Assembly: GCA_025531455.1 (NCBI GenBank)
Contig: JAMYHL010000023.1
Coordinates: 248,001-312,000 of the forward strand
Source of the DNA: Apiotrichum sp. Y4204
Taxonomy: Eukaryota > Basidiomycota > Tremellomycetes > Trichosporonales > Trichosporonaceae
Length of the DNA stretch: 64,000 bases
Reading direction: 5' to 3'
Shown here: positions 12,501-25,100 of the stretch, piece by piece
How the letters are laid out: each line of letters begins with the position of its first letter
How positions within the stretch are numbered: position 1 is the first letter of the stretch
Made by a program: the position numbers and the translations under genes
The notes under the pieces: model-generated
Database searches by the model: none
The model's input: only the letters and a program-made list of their open reading frames with translations
Told to the model about the DNA's origin: nothing

Positions 12501-13642
12501 CGACGGCCGACATGTGCCATATGTGCTTCCCACCAAGGTTGCGAGGTTGCTGCCCACATCCATTCACGGCCTTGGTGCTTAATGCCCAGATTCCAGGTCA
12601 CCGATACCACTGATACTGATAGCATGATAGCGACGCCTCCACACTACTGATACCAAAGCGCCAGCACTGATTGATTGATGGATAGATACTGCACAATTCT
12701 CGGCTGAATTGACTGATCTGGATGGGATTGAGCCATGGAGCCAAGCCACGACGCAGAAGAGCCAAGGGTACAAAGGTGGGCGAGAGGGTCTTGATATGCT
12801 TTGTTGGCTGGGATCCGGCCAATGAACAAGCTCCGGTCCGCCCCAGAGAAAGATAACCGAGACGAAGGTATGTAGCCAACTCGGCTTTTGCTTGGCTTAC
12901 GGCGGCACACGACAGTGCAGTGCATGCATGAATGTTCTGTGTCGGGGCGAGCATGTTTTTTTCCGTAGGCACAATGAAATGTTGCATACCGACCGGATAC
13001 CAGGGTTCGGCGCTCGTGTAGGCGAGCTAGGTCGCTGGGGTTGCGGGGCCACGGGTTAGCTCTCGATCCGAGAAACAATCGCAATCCGTGCGTCCACCAT
13101 TGTCGATCTGGTACTGTCTAGATCGGTGTATACCGCGCGGCGACTGCCGACTTTGTATACGACGCTACCAAGTGTCCCCATCAATCACCTTGTGCAAGCT
13201 CCGCTATTCCGTGGACAAGGACATTGATCCGAAGCGGTTGTTCCTTGTAGCAGTTGGCTGTTATTATGATGATGCCAAGCCACTGCGCCTCTCCCGATGC
13301 TGTCAACCAACCCTAATTCTAGCGTGGCCCTGGATGCGGTATGTCGACCTGTCGCTCCTGCACCAACAGCAGCAACATGCTAGCAAAACAGCAGCGGCAG
13401 ACAGCAACAGCGAGGACAGCGACAGACCGCGTCTGGATTTTCTGCTCTCCTGTAGCACCTGCCTATCCTCCATTTCCCTGGACCCCACATGGACAGCTTG
13501 ACCGGACCCGCCGGGCCCCACAAACCCGTCGACGTGTCGTGTGGGGCCACACGCGCCCAATTCCTCGGCGGCGCTTGGCGCCATCATTTAGTATCACAGA
13601 CGGACGGCCGGGCATTGGCACTGGCGTAGAGGCGCATGCGCC

Positions 13643-13770
13643 GAGGAGGGGGGAGGAGATGATGAGGATAGGGGAGAGAGGAGACACCACAACAAGACGA
13701 GACGAGACACACAACATGAAAGGGACAAAGGGGAAAAAGAGGAAGAATAGGGAATCAAGGTGCGAAAACA
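13643..13770. other. Orphan polypurine tract
   Basis: The plus strand is almost entirely A/G with a few C interruptions. Equivalent tracts precede the minus-strand epimerase and RING genes, but no recognised gene starts next to this one. A 94-codon frame beginning with ATG at 13587 on the minus strand is the only candidate. Confidence 0.45.
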
Positions 13771-16248
13771 GGTGATCAGGTGATTATCTCCGAAGCGGCG
13801 GAGATGTGATCGTCAACTTGGACCCTGCCCGTACAGCTGTTGGATCTCGTTGGTCAGCGCAGTAGGCTTCCCCTCGCTGGCATGCGGGGGCATGGGGGCA
13901 TGATCTCGTGTGCCGCATGCAGCACGCCGTTCTCTCGGTGTCGGAACGTCGGATGCAGCAAGGATACCGTTTTGACATATTGCTGCGAGGCGCATTTCGG
14001 GTTCAGACAGCGTGGATGTCCCGGACCCAATCACAGGCACGCATCCCACAATCTTGCCGTCTTGAGCCCTTCGAGATCGATCAAGAAGGGTGCTGACGAG
14101 GGGTAAATGCGGGGAAGAAAGGGAAAGGGAAAGCGTGCGTTGTGCGCTGTGCGCTGAGAACGACCTGGCTTTGTGTGTTACATCTCGGGTGGGGGGGGGG
14201 GAGGCGCCTTAGCTGATGCGCCTCGACGCCACACCGCCCTCATCGCGCCGTCCGCGCCGCTGCATCTCAGCCCCGTGAGATTTTTCTCTATGGATCTCTG
14301 ACCGTTGGACAGCGAGATATTGGTCTACGGCAACGCCACCACCGCCTATGTCACTTTCAGCCGGGCGTGCGGTAAAACACCTGGCCGGCAGGGGCCTAGG
14401 CGTACAGAGGCGATTAGCGCCGTCGCCACTGGCCAGCGTTCTGTTGCGTCCGTCGCCGCCCAGTGCCGTCGTCATCTGGAACAGGATTGAGACCGAGCGA
14501 TCAAATCAGGTTGTACAAGCGACACGCCGTGGTCTCGTCTGGCCGCTGTCCACAAAGGCCGGAGATGGATGGACAGCGAATTGCATGTAGACGATACCGC
14601 ATATCGCCAGAAGCGAGGCCAGGGATGGCGGAGGGAGCACGCTAGCGGCAAGTGGTAACACGCTTGTCGGCTTGTAGACAGGTATGTACGCTTGTACGCT
14701 TGTTGACAGTACAACTACGGCATGGGGGGGGCCTAGGCTGGACCGCGACAGCAAGAGAAATGGGTGCATGGGGGGGTGATCGTGCCTGCAAAGAGAATGT
14801 TACATGCCCGTGCCTGCCCGAGTATGCCACAAGAGCGGCGGACGAGGAGAGAAAGACAATGGGATTGTGGCTGCTGAATACCTGAGCCGGCTGAAGGGAG
14901 GGGGTAAGAAAATGGCACCACGCGGTGCCACCTTGATTGATATCACTGATGGCATGGCACCCGATCTAAGCGCTTTTTTTTTCTCTCTCTCTCGCTATTC
15001 CTCTGCTCTCATACCTCGTTAACTGTTTTGCCGCCCGAAGATCACGGATGCCGTACGCCGCGCACCCAGAGAAAAGGGAAAAACTATCAGACCCGTCGAT
15101 TGCTGCTGGCTGGCCAGTCTCATCTGCCGCCGAGATGATTGGTATATACCATTCAACCCCACACCCCACAGGACCAGGCCGCTGCTGTGGCGCGCGTCGG
15201 TACAGATATGGTTCAGCCAACGTTCCAGAGCGCGGGGCAGACCGCCGACGAGACCCTCGGCGCCATGGCACGAGGCATGAGAACGGCAGACAGGACACCC
15301 ATCGTCTCCCATCAAAGCCCCCTCCGCCCGGCCCCCTCGGGTCTCGTGCCCGCGCTCTCCCCTACACCCCTGCACCCCACACTGTTTCTGTACAGTCCGC
15401 GGGGCACCAGGGCTCTCTGTGCTGTATGCTTGACATCCCCCCGCTTTCTAGCCGCGGGGCCTGCCTCATTGTCTAAGAAACAACAGCGCCAGTCCATCCC
15501 CCGGAATCTGCCCTGGGTGTCTAGGGGACGGCGCTGCACACTCTTGGACATCTGAAGCGCTTGGCCGTGTAATGTGCACATGGTGTGCGGGGCGCTGAGT
15601 GGTTGGGCGGCGTTGGGCGGCGCGGCGGGAAGCAGAGTGAGGTTTCGGAGCCCCTCTGGTCTGCCCTTGTTCACCCCCCAGACGAGGCACAATCCCCCTA
15701 TCGTCCCAATCGCCCAATCAGTTATTATACGCACTCCCCGCTGTACGTACGGCAGCGAACCAGAGGCGAGGGAGAAGGGGGAGCCACAAGGCCACAAGGA
15801 GGAACGGGAGAGCTCGGTATACGAGTACGGCCAAAGGTCCCAGGCGTTCCGTGCGATAAGGCTCCTGCGCTATCTGGCGACTGTGCGTCGTGGTGGCACC
15901 ACCATGGCACCATGGCACCAACGGCAAGAGGGGAAAACTGGCCAGATACTCGGCTGCGCGACCCGCTTGTGGCCCAGCGGCAACTGAATGAAGCACGTAG
16001 ATGAGCACAAGAGCAGAGGCACAGAGCGCAGAGCAAGAGGTGTCGCTATCCGTACAGTTGGTCGCTGCAGCTCGGGATCTCGACGGACGATCGAACCGGG
16101 CAGCCATCAGCCCGGCAACCACCACCCACCCACAACGGCCACCACACAAAGTACATATAGCTCGACTACATCTCGATACTGTTCCCCCTCTCACAACAGC
16201 CCACTCTACCGTTCTTTGGCTCCACCCCCACCCACACTATCGACAACC

Positions 16249-18545
16249 ATGTCCTTCGAGAAGGAATCGAAGGCCGAAACAGGCGGCATCCAGGTCATGG
16301 AGCCGCCCGTTCAGGACGACTTCTACGACCCCTCCAAGGAGAGCAAGTGGACGCGCGCTGGTCTCACCTTTGAGTCCTTCAAGCGTGCTCCCGGTGCTAC
16401 CAGGTGAGTGTTGGCATCTCGGAGGCAGTGGGAGTGGTGGTCGGTCACTATCTCCCGCTCAGGCGGTGTGGTCGGTGTGCATGTGGGTTACCCTCGCGTG
16501 ACCGCCAAAATGAGACGTGACGCCGAGCGTCGCGCTCTCGTCGCCGGTGGGCAGATCGTCGGTGGGCAGATCGTCATTCCGTCCACCTCGAATGATCGAT
16601 TCCACCGATCGCGTCCGCGACGTTTTCTCCGACCATCACCCTGCTCCCCAGCCTCATCCCTCGCAGTTCCCGTGCTGACAATATCCAGGGGTCTTGTCGT
16701 CCACGGTGGTGATGTCCCCGACTATGTCGCATACGACAACCCCCTTCTCCAGCAGAAGATGAAACCCCGTCACTTGCAAATGATTGCTGTCGGTGGTTCC
16801 ATTGGTACTGGTCTTTTCGTGCGTATCGCCCTTTTTTCACCTCTTCATCGCCGTGTCTCGGCTGGCTCCACACGTGCATTGCATTCCTTGGGGGGCTGCC
16901 GCGGGTTTCCCGACGGTGCCCCTACGGTCAATGCCGAGTGGACCAGCTGTCACATGATGACCTCCCTGTTCCGTGTTCGTAATCGCTAACCGTGCACAGG
17001 TTGGTTCTGGTAAATCGCTGGCCACTGGTGGTCCCGCTGCCCTCATCATTGCCTGGGTGATCATGGGTGTCATGCTTATCAACGTGAGTGCCGAGTCAGT
17101 TGCCTCCCTCTCGAACCTCGAGGGTTGTGGCACATGTATCCTGTATGGTGTGGCGCTAACTCCCCCTCCAGGTCACTCAGGCTCTCGGTGAAATGGCTAT
17201 TATCTTCCCTGTCTCTGGTGGTTTCTACACTCTGGCTTCTCGTATGCTCGACCCTTCGTTCGCCTTCGCCATGGGCTGGAACTATGTCTTCCAGTGGGCC
17301 GTCGTCTTGCCTCTTGAAATCACCGTTGCCGGTACAACAGTGAACTACTGGGACAACCCTGTGCCACTTTGGGCATGGATCATTATCTTCACTCTCGTTA
17401 TCCTGATTTTCACCGTTCTCGGTACTCTGGGTTACGCCGAGGAGGAGTTCTGGTCTTCCGTCCTCAAGCTTTCCGTCGTCGTTATCTTCATCATCGTCTC
17501 CATCGTCTGCATTTGCGGTGGTGGCCCCAAGGGCGGTGCTTACGACTCGTACGTCGGTGGCCGTCACTGGAAGGACCCCGGAGCGTTTGCCAACGGCTTC
17601 AAGGGTGTCTGCGCCATGTTCGTCACTGCTGCCTTCTCGTTCGCCGGTACCGAGCTCGTCGGTCTTGCCGCTACTGAGACCCCCAACCCTCGTCGCGCCA
17701 TGCCCGCCGCCGTTAAGCAGACCTTCTGGCGTATCACTGTCATTTACATCACCTCGCTCACCGTCATTGGTCTTGCCGTCCCCTACAACACCCCCGCCCT
17801 TAAGAACACCTCCCCCTTCGTCGTCATGATGGACCTTGCCAAGATCAACGGTCTCAACCACCTCCTCAACATCACCATTTGTATTTCGGTTCTCTCCATC
17901 GGTCTTTCGTGTGTTTACGCCGGCTCGCGTACCCTCACCGCTCTTGCTGAGAACGGCTACGCTCCCAAGATCTTCACCTACGTTGACAAGTCTTCGCGTC
18001 CTCTTTGGTCGATCTGCTTTATCATCGCGTTCGCTCCTCTTGCCTTCATCAACTGCGCCGATGTCGGTGACGCCGTCTTCAACTGGCTTCTTGCCCTTTC
18101 GGGTCTCTCCACCCTCTTCTCGTGGCTCTCTATCTGCATTACCCACATCCGCTTCCGTCGCGCTTGGAAGGTTCAGGGCCACTCCACCGAGGAGCTTCCC
18201 TTCAAGGCCATGGGCGGTATCTACGGCTCTATCCTTGGTGCCACCCTTATCGTCATTGTCCTTATCGCTCAGTTCTACCTCGCTATTTGGCCCATTGGTG
18301 GCACCCCCACCCCCGGTGCTGCCGCCGAGAGCTTCTTCCTCGCATACCTTGCCGTCCCCGTCATTCTCGGCTTCTGGATCATCGGCTTCCTCTGGAAGCG
18401 CACATGGCCCCGTCGCGCCCACGAGATCGACCTTGACACTGGCCGCAAGTCGTGGCTCACCGTCGAGGAGATGCGTGCCTACCGCCTTGAGCGCAAGAAC
18501 GCTCCCATCTTCAAGCGCATCTACCGCATGCTCTTCAGCGGTTAA
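16249..18545 (+). CDS. Amino-acid permease, APC superfamily (YAT / GAP1-like)
   Basis: Four exons (16249-16403, 16689-16818, 17000-17083, 17172-18545) with introns of 285, 181 and 88 nt give 580 residues. The ATG at 16249 follows a C/T-rich leader. A hydrophilic cytosolic N-terminus of about 85 residues leads into the first membrane segment, with the family signature KPRHLQMIAVGGSIGTGLF and GSGKSLATGGPAALIIAW. FSFAGTELVGLAATETPNPR in the middle is the classic AAP/YAT signature. About twelve membrane segments can be drawn, ending in a C-terminus with WLTVEEMRAYR. The family imports amino acids across the plasma membrane by proton symport; specificity is not readable. Codon use is strongly biased to C/T-ending codons, suggesting high expression. 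GATAAG about 390 nt upstream would fit nitrogen control (inference). Confidence 0.96.
16545..16574. repeat. 15-bp tandem duplication in permease intron 1
   Basis: CGGTGGGCAGATCGT occurs twice head to tail inside the 285-nt first intron. Confidence 0.8.
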
Positions 18546-19307
18546 ATGTCTCCCCAAGTTGTCTAGTTGTCGTTGTCGTTGTAGAAGTTGGTCCCTCCCC
18601 CTCATCATGCTCCCCGAGGTTTTCTTAATAGTAGTGCGGACGTCTGAGATGACACGAAGATGCTAATAATGTCGCATGACCTGAAGGAGCAATGTTGCCA
18701 GCTGCACAAAACTTGGTGAGCGATGTGGTTGACTAGCTGATGAAGCTGGGTTTCCTCCGAACTGTGGACGCTGTGGACGAACTGACGCTGCGGACGGACT
18801 TTGTCTGTCCACCAGGCTTTCCCCCAGGCCACCCCAACTTCAAGCGCCACAGACTGAACACCTGAACAGTTCACTGATGTACTTATCATCCGTTCTGCGA
18901 GGCGCGTCTATTAAACGCCGTCTGTTGATCATCCGCAGGCCCTCGCTACTGTCGTCCGATGTGGACGCGTGCTGTCCTGCTCAGCACCTTGCTGATGCTG
19001 CAGACGACGCTTCGGATAACACGCTCCACTCTTGCCGACAGGAATGCAGAACATACAGGGTTCACTCCACTCCCGTTCATTAGCCCGATTGCAACAATGC
19101 CTCGACCTCGCTTGACCTCGCTTACTGTAAAGTCGTCCAGGGTCGTACATTGCAGCCGGCCCCACCAGCCGAGACGTCAAGTCCAGGCCCAGGTCGGGCG
19201 TCTACAAGTTTCTCTATGGTATGAGTGTCTAAGTATAGTTGAACGTTGATTGTATGTGTACTGCCGCCACCGCTTTTGCTCTTGATTGGGCACTGCCATG
19301 CCCCACG
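18546..19307. other. Convergent 3' flanks of permease and ferric reductase
   Basis: Both neighbouring genes end here. No coding frame or repeat is convincing; it presumably holds the two 3' UTRs and terminators. Confidence 0.6.
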
Positions 19308-22168
19308 CTACCACTCAAACGCGTCCTCAAAGTACGTGAGCTGGTGAGCCGGGACCTGGCCTGGTCCTGAACCATAACACGCAGTCACCGCGGCGCGCAG
19401 GTCGTCCATCATGCCGTACGGCCCGCAGCTCATGATTGCGAGGCGCTGGTTGCCGACGAGCTGGTCGAGCGCCTGGCTGATGAGGAGGCGCATTGCCGGA
19501 CGGCCGTGGATGACGCGGTGCGGGTGCGGAATCGGCTTGGACATCTCGTCGCACTTGTCGATGGCTGTGCGGTTCGAGCCGCCCAGTTCGTCCGTCTCGT
19601 CATAGTCAACCACGGTGGATGACGAGGACGCAGTCGACTGGAACGACACGGAACGCGTCTCGGCGGAGAGGAACTTCTTCTTCATCACGAGGTGTGCCAT
19701 GAGGTCGCCGCCCTTAAAGTCCATCGTGTTCTTCTTTACTGGGAGGTCGGGGCTCGTGATGGGTGTACCGCAAGTGTCGAACGGGTTACCGCGCTCCGCA
19801 CCCGCGACAGTCGGGCTCACGAGCGGAGACACGAGATGCGACGTGGGGAATGGGTATTCGCGCTTGAGCGAACTGCTGCGCTCCATCGCTACGGGAGTGA
19901 CAATCGGAGACACGAGGTGCGACGGGGGGAACGGGAATGCGCGCTTGAGCGAGCTGCTGCGCTCCATCCCAACGGGGCTTACGAGCGGGGACGCCGAGCG
20001 CGACCCCATCGGGAACGCCACGAGCGTGTTGTTGCTGTTCCCCCGCTCCATCTCGTGGCTCTCGAGCGGCGTCGCGCAGCGAGACGGAAACGCGGGCTCG
20101 TACATGTGTTTCTTCTCGAAGGGCGAGGGCGAGGAGCTCCGCGAGTCCACCATGGTTTCGTGCGAGTCGTCGGACCCCGCGTCCTTCTCGCCGTCGGAGC
20201 CTTCGAGGGTAGACTGCGACTCCATGGCGGCCGCGTTGTTGAACTTTGGGTCCTTGATGCCCCCGACGCCGCGGAGCGTGCGGTTCGAGTCGACGCGGAC
20301 GAGCGCGCCGCCCGCAGACGCAAAGACCGTCACCTTTGCGTTTCCGCGGTTCTCGGGGGACAGCTCACGGGCAAGCACGTCGCTCGAGTAGCTTGCGTCA
20401 CGGACGATCCACGCAAGCGAGACGTTCTGGTGGCCCAGGCGCTGCAGCTCGTACACGTACGGCAGCATGGCGGTGATGCCACTGCCGCCGGCAACCAGCT
20501 GGATGTGCTCGTACTGGTGGACGGGGTGGCGGATGCCATACGGGCCCTCCATGAGGACGCGGAGGGAGATGCCGTTCTTGGCCGAGCCCTCAGCCTCTGC
20601 GGCGCGCTCGATGCGGCTGCGCAGGCGGCGGGTGGCGCCACCACGCGGCGCGATGAGGAAGTGCAGAGTCGTGCCCTTGCCGTTTGCCGAGGGCTCCCAT
20701 GACGCGAGGGAGAACGGGTGCGACTGCCACGGGGTAGATGACCACGGTGTGTACAGGAAGTAGTAGGCGCCCGCGCACGGTGTGATGGGAAGCGAGGTGT
20801 CGACGGCCAGGCGGATGAGGCCGGTGGTCGGGTCAGCAATGGTCGCCACGGCGTTGCGGCCGCCAGGGCCAGGAGTGACGGTGCGGAAGGAGAGGACGGC
20901 GATACGGAGGAAGCGCACCGTGCGGTCGAAAGCCCATATGCCGAGGCAGAACCACAGCCACGTGTTGTACGTGCCGTCCATGACCTTGAGGTGGAAGAAG
21001 AGGAGGATGAGGATGAGGACGGAAAGCAAGATGTGCATGACGAGGAAGACCTCGTACCACCGTTTGCGGATAGGGCGCGCGGAGAAGACAAGCATGAGGC
21101 AGAAGAAGACGGTCGCAAACGTCCCGCTGCGCCACACCAGGCGGTCAAACTTGAGCGCAATGTTCTCGCGGTTCAGCCATGTGTACGCTGCAGAGTGGAC
21201 GATGGCCTGCACGACCGCCATGCGCGCCACCCAGCGGTGGAAGATGTTCATCGAGCCTGCAGTGTTAGCAGCCATCACGTATCGTAAGTTCTGTGTGGCC
21301 TCAACCCGTGAAGGAGGAGGGTTTTCCTGTTTCTGCTCGACGTGGCAGCGCCACTCTGGCCACTTCTCCATGTTTCAAACTTACGGAAGGACCAGCCTGT
21401 GAGCCAGATGAGAATGTCGTTGCGGCCCGCGAGCGCCCAGAGGAGGGGCATGTTGTAGACGGACAGGATGCCCGCCCGGTCACCGATCTGCTTGCCGAGC
21501 TGGAGGCTCTTCGGCCTGGCACTGAGGCCCTCGACGCGGTAACCGACACACATGAAGATGATGTTAAGCGCGATGTAAATTGAGATCTGCTGTCAGTCAT
21601 TGTATCATCTGCATGTCGCGTGCGCGTGCATGTAACTCACCATGATGGCTTGGAGACGCGACGGCACCGAGAACCAGTCGGCGCCGAAGGGCTGCATGTG
21701 GCGACCGCCAAAGACGGCGGGACTGCTGATGTGGCGGCGGTACAGAGTGCGGATGGTGGTGAGGATGCCGCGACGCCCAGCGCCAGGCTGGACGACGGGT
21801 GGGAGGTCGACATTGGACTTGGCTTTGCGCACGGCGCGGCGGTACGAGATGAATGCGAGGCAGCGCCCGGCGACGCCGAAGAGGACAATGAGCCCGACGA
21901 GGATATAGATGGACCAGCCGAATCCGTGATGCTATGAAAAGCCTGTCAGCGACCTGTGTGTATGTAACTGCTGTATCGGATTCGGAGACTATCCGGAAAC
22001 CTGAAACCCAGTACCTACCCAGCTCAGAGGGTTAGGGGCCGTCTTCTTGGCGGGAGCCACCGGGGCGGAGGGAGTTGCGGAGTGGGCCGAGTACGCGTGC
22101 TGCTCAGCAGCGGCGACGGACCTTGTGATGGCGGTGAGTGCGACCAGCGCGAGATGGGATGGCAACAT
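19308..22168 (-). CDS. Ferric/cupric reductase (FRE family, NOX/FRE flavocytochrome)
   Basis: Four exons (22019-22168, 21641-21931, 21385-21586, 19308-21256; introns 87, 54 and 128 nt) encode 863 residues. A signal peptide (about 1-21) is followed by around seven membrane segments. The heme-binding histidines form two H-x13-H pairs, H221/H235 (in HRWVAR and AIVHSAAY) and H289/H303 (in VMHILL and FFHLKV), as in yeast FRE proteins. SHPFSLASW is the FAD-binding HPF motif; LVAGGSGITAMLPY and the C-terminal SCGPYGMMDDL bind NADPH. The enzyme reduces extracellular Fe(III) or Cu(II) with cytosolic NADPH for high-affinity uptake. Unusually, a Ser/Pro-rich insert of roughly 170 residues with tandem 27-29-residue repeats (MERSSSLKR...FPF.SHLVSP) separates the two halves of the NADPH-binding domain. 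No iron-permease or multicopper oxidase lies next to it. Confidence 0.96.
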
Positions 22169-25100
22169 GGTAATGAGGGTACGTGGGGAGCAACACCACT
22201 GACCTCCAGCTGGCTATATATCGCCAGAGTGCATGACCCTCGAAGGCCATTCAGAGGTGCACCGCGCAGGCTGCACTCCCTTGAGTAGGGGTGGTGTCCT
22301 GTGGTCGAGACGCCCAATTTTTTACATACTGAATATTGAATGCAAGGGACCAGAGCCCAGAAGGGAATTGAGGGACAGGAGGGTGTCGGTGGAGATGAGC
22401 TGCGGTCATCGATCAATTCTAGTCGCCACGCTAGAAAGAGAGAAAGAGAGACCTCACCAAGGCCTGAATCCGTGTGGCTCCCCGACTTTCTCTCGTAATA
22501 CCCGGTGCCACATGCCTATCGCCCGGTCCCCCTTTTGCGAGCAGCATACGGCCCAAGCCATATGCAAAAGCCAAGGTCGCTCGGCGCCGAGTGAGGACGG
22601 AGTGGATAATTTTCGGCAGGCCCCCCGCTCTCTGCATACCAACCCATACTCTTCGCTAGATGTGGCGTCTGAGGCCCGACACGGCTATCCTGCCGACGGG
22701 CGACAGTTTTGCACCGGCGATAGGAGGGCGACTGGGTATTGGTATTCTGTGATAACTTCAAGATTAGATTCACTGCGCGTTCAACTGTGCAGATCGGCGG
22801 CGCCGAGTCCTGCTCCTGAAGGTGGCCCAAAACAATCAAAACAATCTTCTTCACTGGCTCTTAGCTTTCAACTCTAGCGGTCCTGACGATGAGGTACTAA
22901 GAGAGCCAGAATCCAGTGCATGCACAGAGCAGAGGACGCAGCTGATACGTAGGACGAGAGGTTGGGATTGGTTCACCCACATGGACGTGCAGGAATAGAG
23001 TTTACCAATCCAGGGATTTAGGGCCCGAGACAGTGTGCGCCACGTAAGCCCGACGCCCATCCCCGACGGAACCAACTCAAGAACCTCTGCACATCTGCAG
23101 GAACCCAGAGTACTGGAGCCCGAGTCCAGAGTACCAGAGTCCAGATCCCAGGGCTAGGAGAAAAAATGGGCTCCCTGCGCCAGGGCCAGCAGACATGGGG
23201 GCGGCAGGGATGTGAATATCCCGATGCTGATAGGGCGTTTTAGAGTCGCGCCCAGTGAAGGTAAATCCAATACCAGCGTCCTGGAACCCATCTCGGATCC
23301 CCCAGAACTGGGGCCATGCCGCGCTGCCCGTGTCCACGGACGCGATCCTGAGGAGCGTCATCTCGACACAGAGTGGGCTGCGTACGTCTGGTCGAGAACT
23401 CTATGGTTGAGACAATTCAGGATGGTTTCTGGTGTGTGCAGCTTTTCTGTGTTCGTGCCTTGCTGCGTGCCTTCTGCGTTTCCTGCAACATAACTGTATC
23501 AGCCTACTGATAAATGGCCGTGCGTTGCACTGTCGAGCTGATTTTGAGATTTGTTGGATCTTGTTTCTCCAGATGACCATGTATGGTGGGTGGCTATACT
23601 TCGTCTCCAAAGCCTCTTCATGCCACACCAGCCTCTCAGATACCTGGCAGAGAGCATCAACCTGCGAAGAATGCCGTGTGACTTGTGGAGTGGTTGCAAT
23701 CAATGTCATCCAACGCATCTTTGGCTCAATGGCGCTTCATTTCACCACCTCGACAGTCCCAAACGCAATAAGATCGCCGCCACCATCAAACATCAACCAT
23801 GTTGCCCAGTGATAAGCTCACACCACTCGACCGTCCATATTCACATGTTGCTGCACTGTTCTAGCTTGTATAGTGATCAGCAGTGATCGGTGGCGTACGA
23901 TGGTTTCGTGAGCTTACTTGCAGCGCCAGGGAGAACTCAAAGGCTCCAACCGTGACCCCTACAGCTCTGCTGCGGCCGACCCACTCTTCCCCTCCGTGCT
24001 TGCCGGAACGTGATCGCCTCTCCATTCACAGCATGATGGCTGTGGAGCTGGCTCAACACTACGGAGCTACGGACGTAAGGACTCGCCGTCGCGGTATCCA
24101 TATATCAATATCCGCTCCGCAGACGTCTTATTCCCGGCCGGAGGGTCGGAGGCAAAGCTTGATGGTTTTCGACGTCAGAAACGCATCATCGTGCGCCTAA
24201 CGCGCCAAGGCATGTCCTGCCGCGTCAAGTGGGCATGCCCGGTCGACACATTCCGGCACCGGGGTGACGGGCAGCGTGAGCTTGATGGCTTACTGCGATG
24301 TCAGTGGCCGCAGTGTGTAGATACGCCACTCTCTTGGGTCTAATGGCGGCGGCCGTCGCCGTCGTTGGCGATATAGCGATAACGAGGTCGACCGGTGACT
24401 CTCGCCGTCTATGACTGTCTTGCACAGGTTGGCCTGCGCTGGGACGCCATTGTAATTGTGTGAAGCGCCGACTCTGTCAGGTGCCTGTGGGGCTGTCATC
24501 TCGTTCTCCTAAGACGTCTGGAGTGGAGCCGATCGCAAATTCATCAACCGAGACTTCAAAATGCGAGCGAAGACCTGCAAATAGATTGGGATTCAGTCAA
24601 CTGATGAATTGCCGACGCAACCTTGAAATGAATCAGGGAAGATAACGCTGAAAGACGTCAATGAAGTTCACGACCGTAGAAAGAGTGCAATTGGAACCAC
24701 ACGGCTTGCAGCCACCTTCAGCCGCGCGAAGAGAGTTTCATCAAGAAAAGAACGCCATGCGAGGTTGCGGGCATCGCCGCGTGCTAATTGTGGAGGAAAC
24801 ATAGAACAGTGGCCTGTCGCGATTGCAGCGTGAAGCATGCGCTCCTATCCAATATGGCGAGGAGGTCGCTGATCGCTGAGCGTCGAGGATGGTCCGATCG
24901 GGCTGGCCCAGATCAGTACTTGCAGCTCGACTAAATCACCGTCAGATCCTCGCTCCCACCGCTTGCGTATCGGCACCAACAGACGAGGGACGCGAAGATG
25001 GCGAAGACGTGGGCGTGGACAAAGTTGAAGGTGCAGTACTGGTCGTCAACGCCAGTGGAGCGCCCAACGCCATGACGTTGATACGGTCACGGTGCTTGAG

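Larger units (their letters stand above)
8283..16248. other. 7.97 kb gap without a recognisable gene
   Basis: The frames in this stretch are overlapping, Arg/Ser/Pro-rich and without family motifs, and the GTGAGT...CAG intron pattern of the real genes is rare. Visible structure: direct repeats in a CpG-rich patch at about 9480-9550, a polypurine tract at 13643-13770, an 11-nt G run at 14191-14201, and GATAAG at 15855-15860 (with CTATCT nearby) that could be a GATA-factor site for the downstream permease. A noncoding RNA or distal regulatory region is possible but not shown. Confidence 0.55.

Noticed and set aside
17079..18608. 509-codon open frame antisense to the amino-acid permease
   Set aside because: It is a by-product of the C/T-ending codon bias of the permease; it is Asp/Gly/Glu-rich with no motif, while the sense frame is a clear transporter.
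18733..18800. Possible C/D-box small nucleolar RNA (CTGATGA followed by CTGA)
   Set aside because: No terminal stem and no evident antisense element; such boxes occur by chance.
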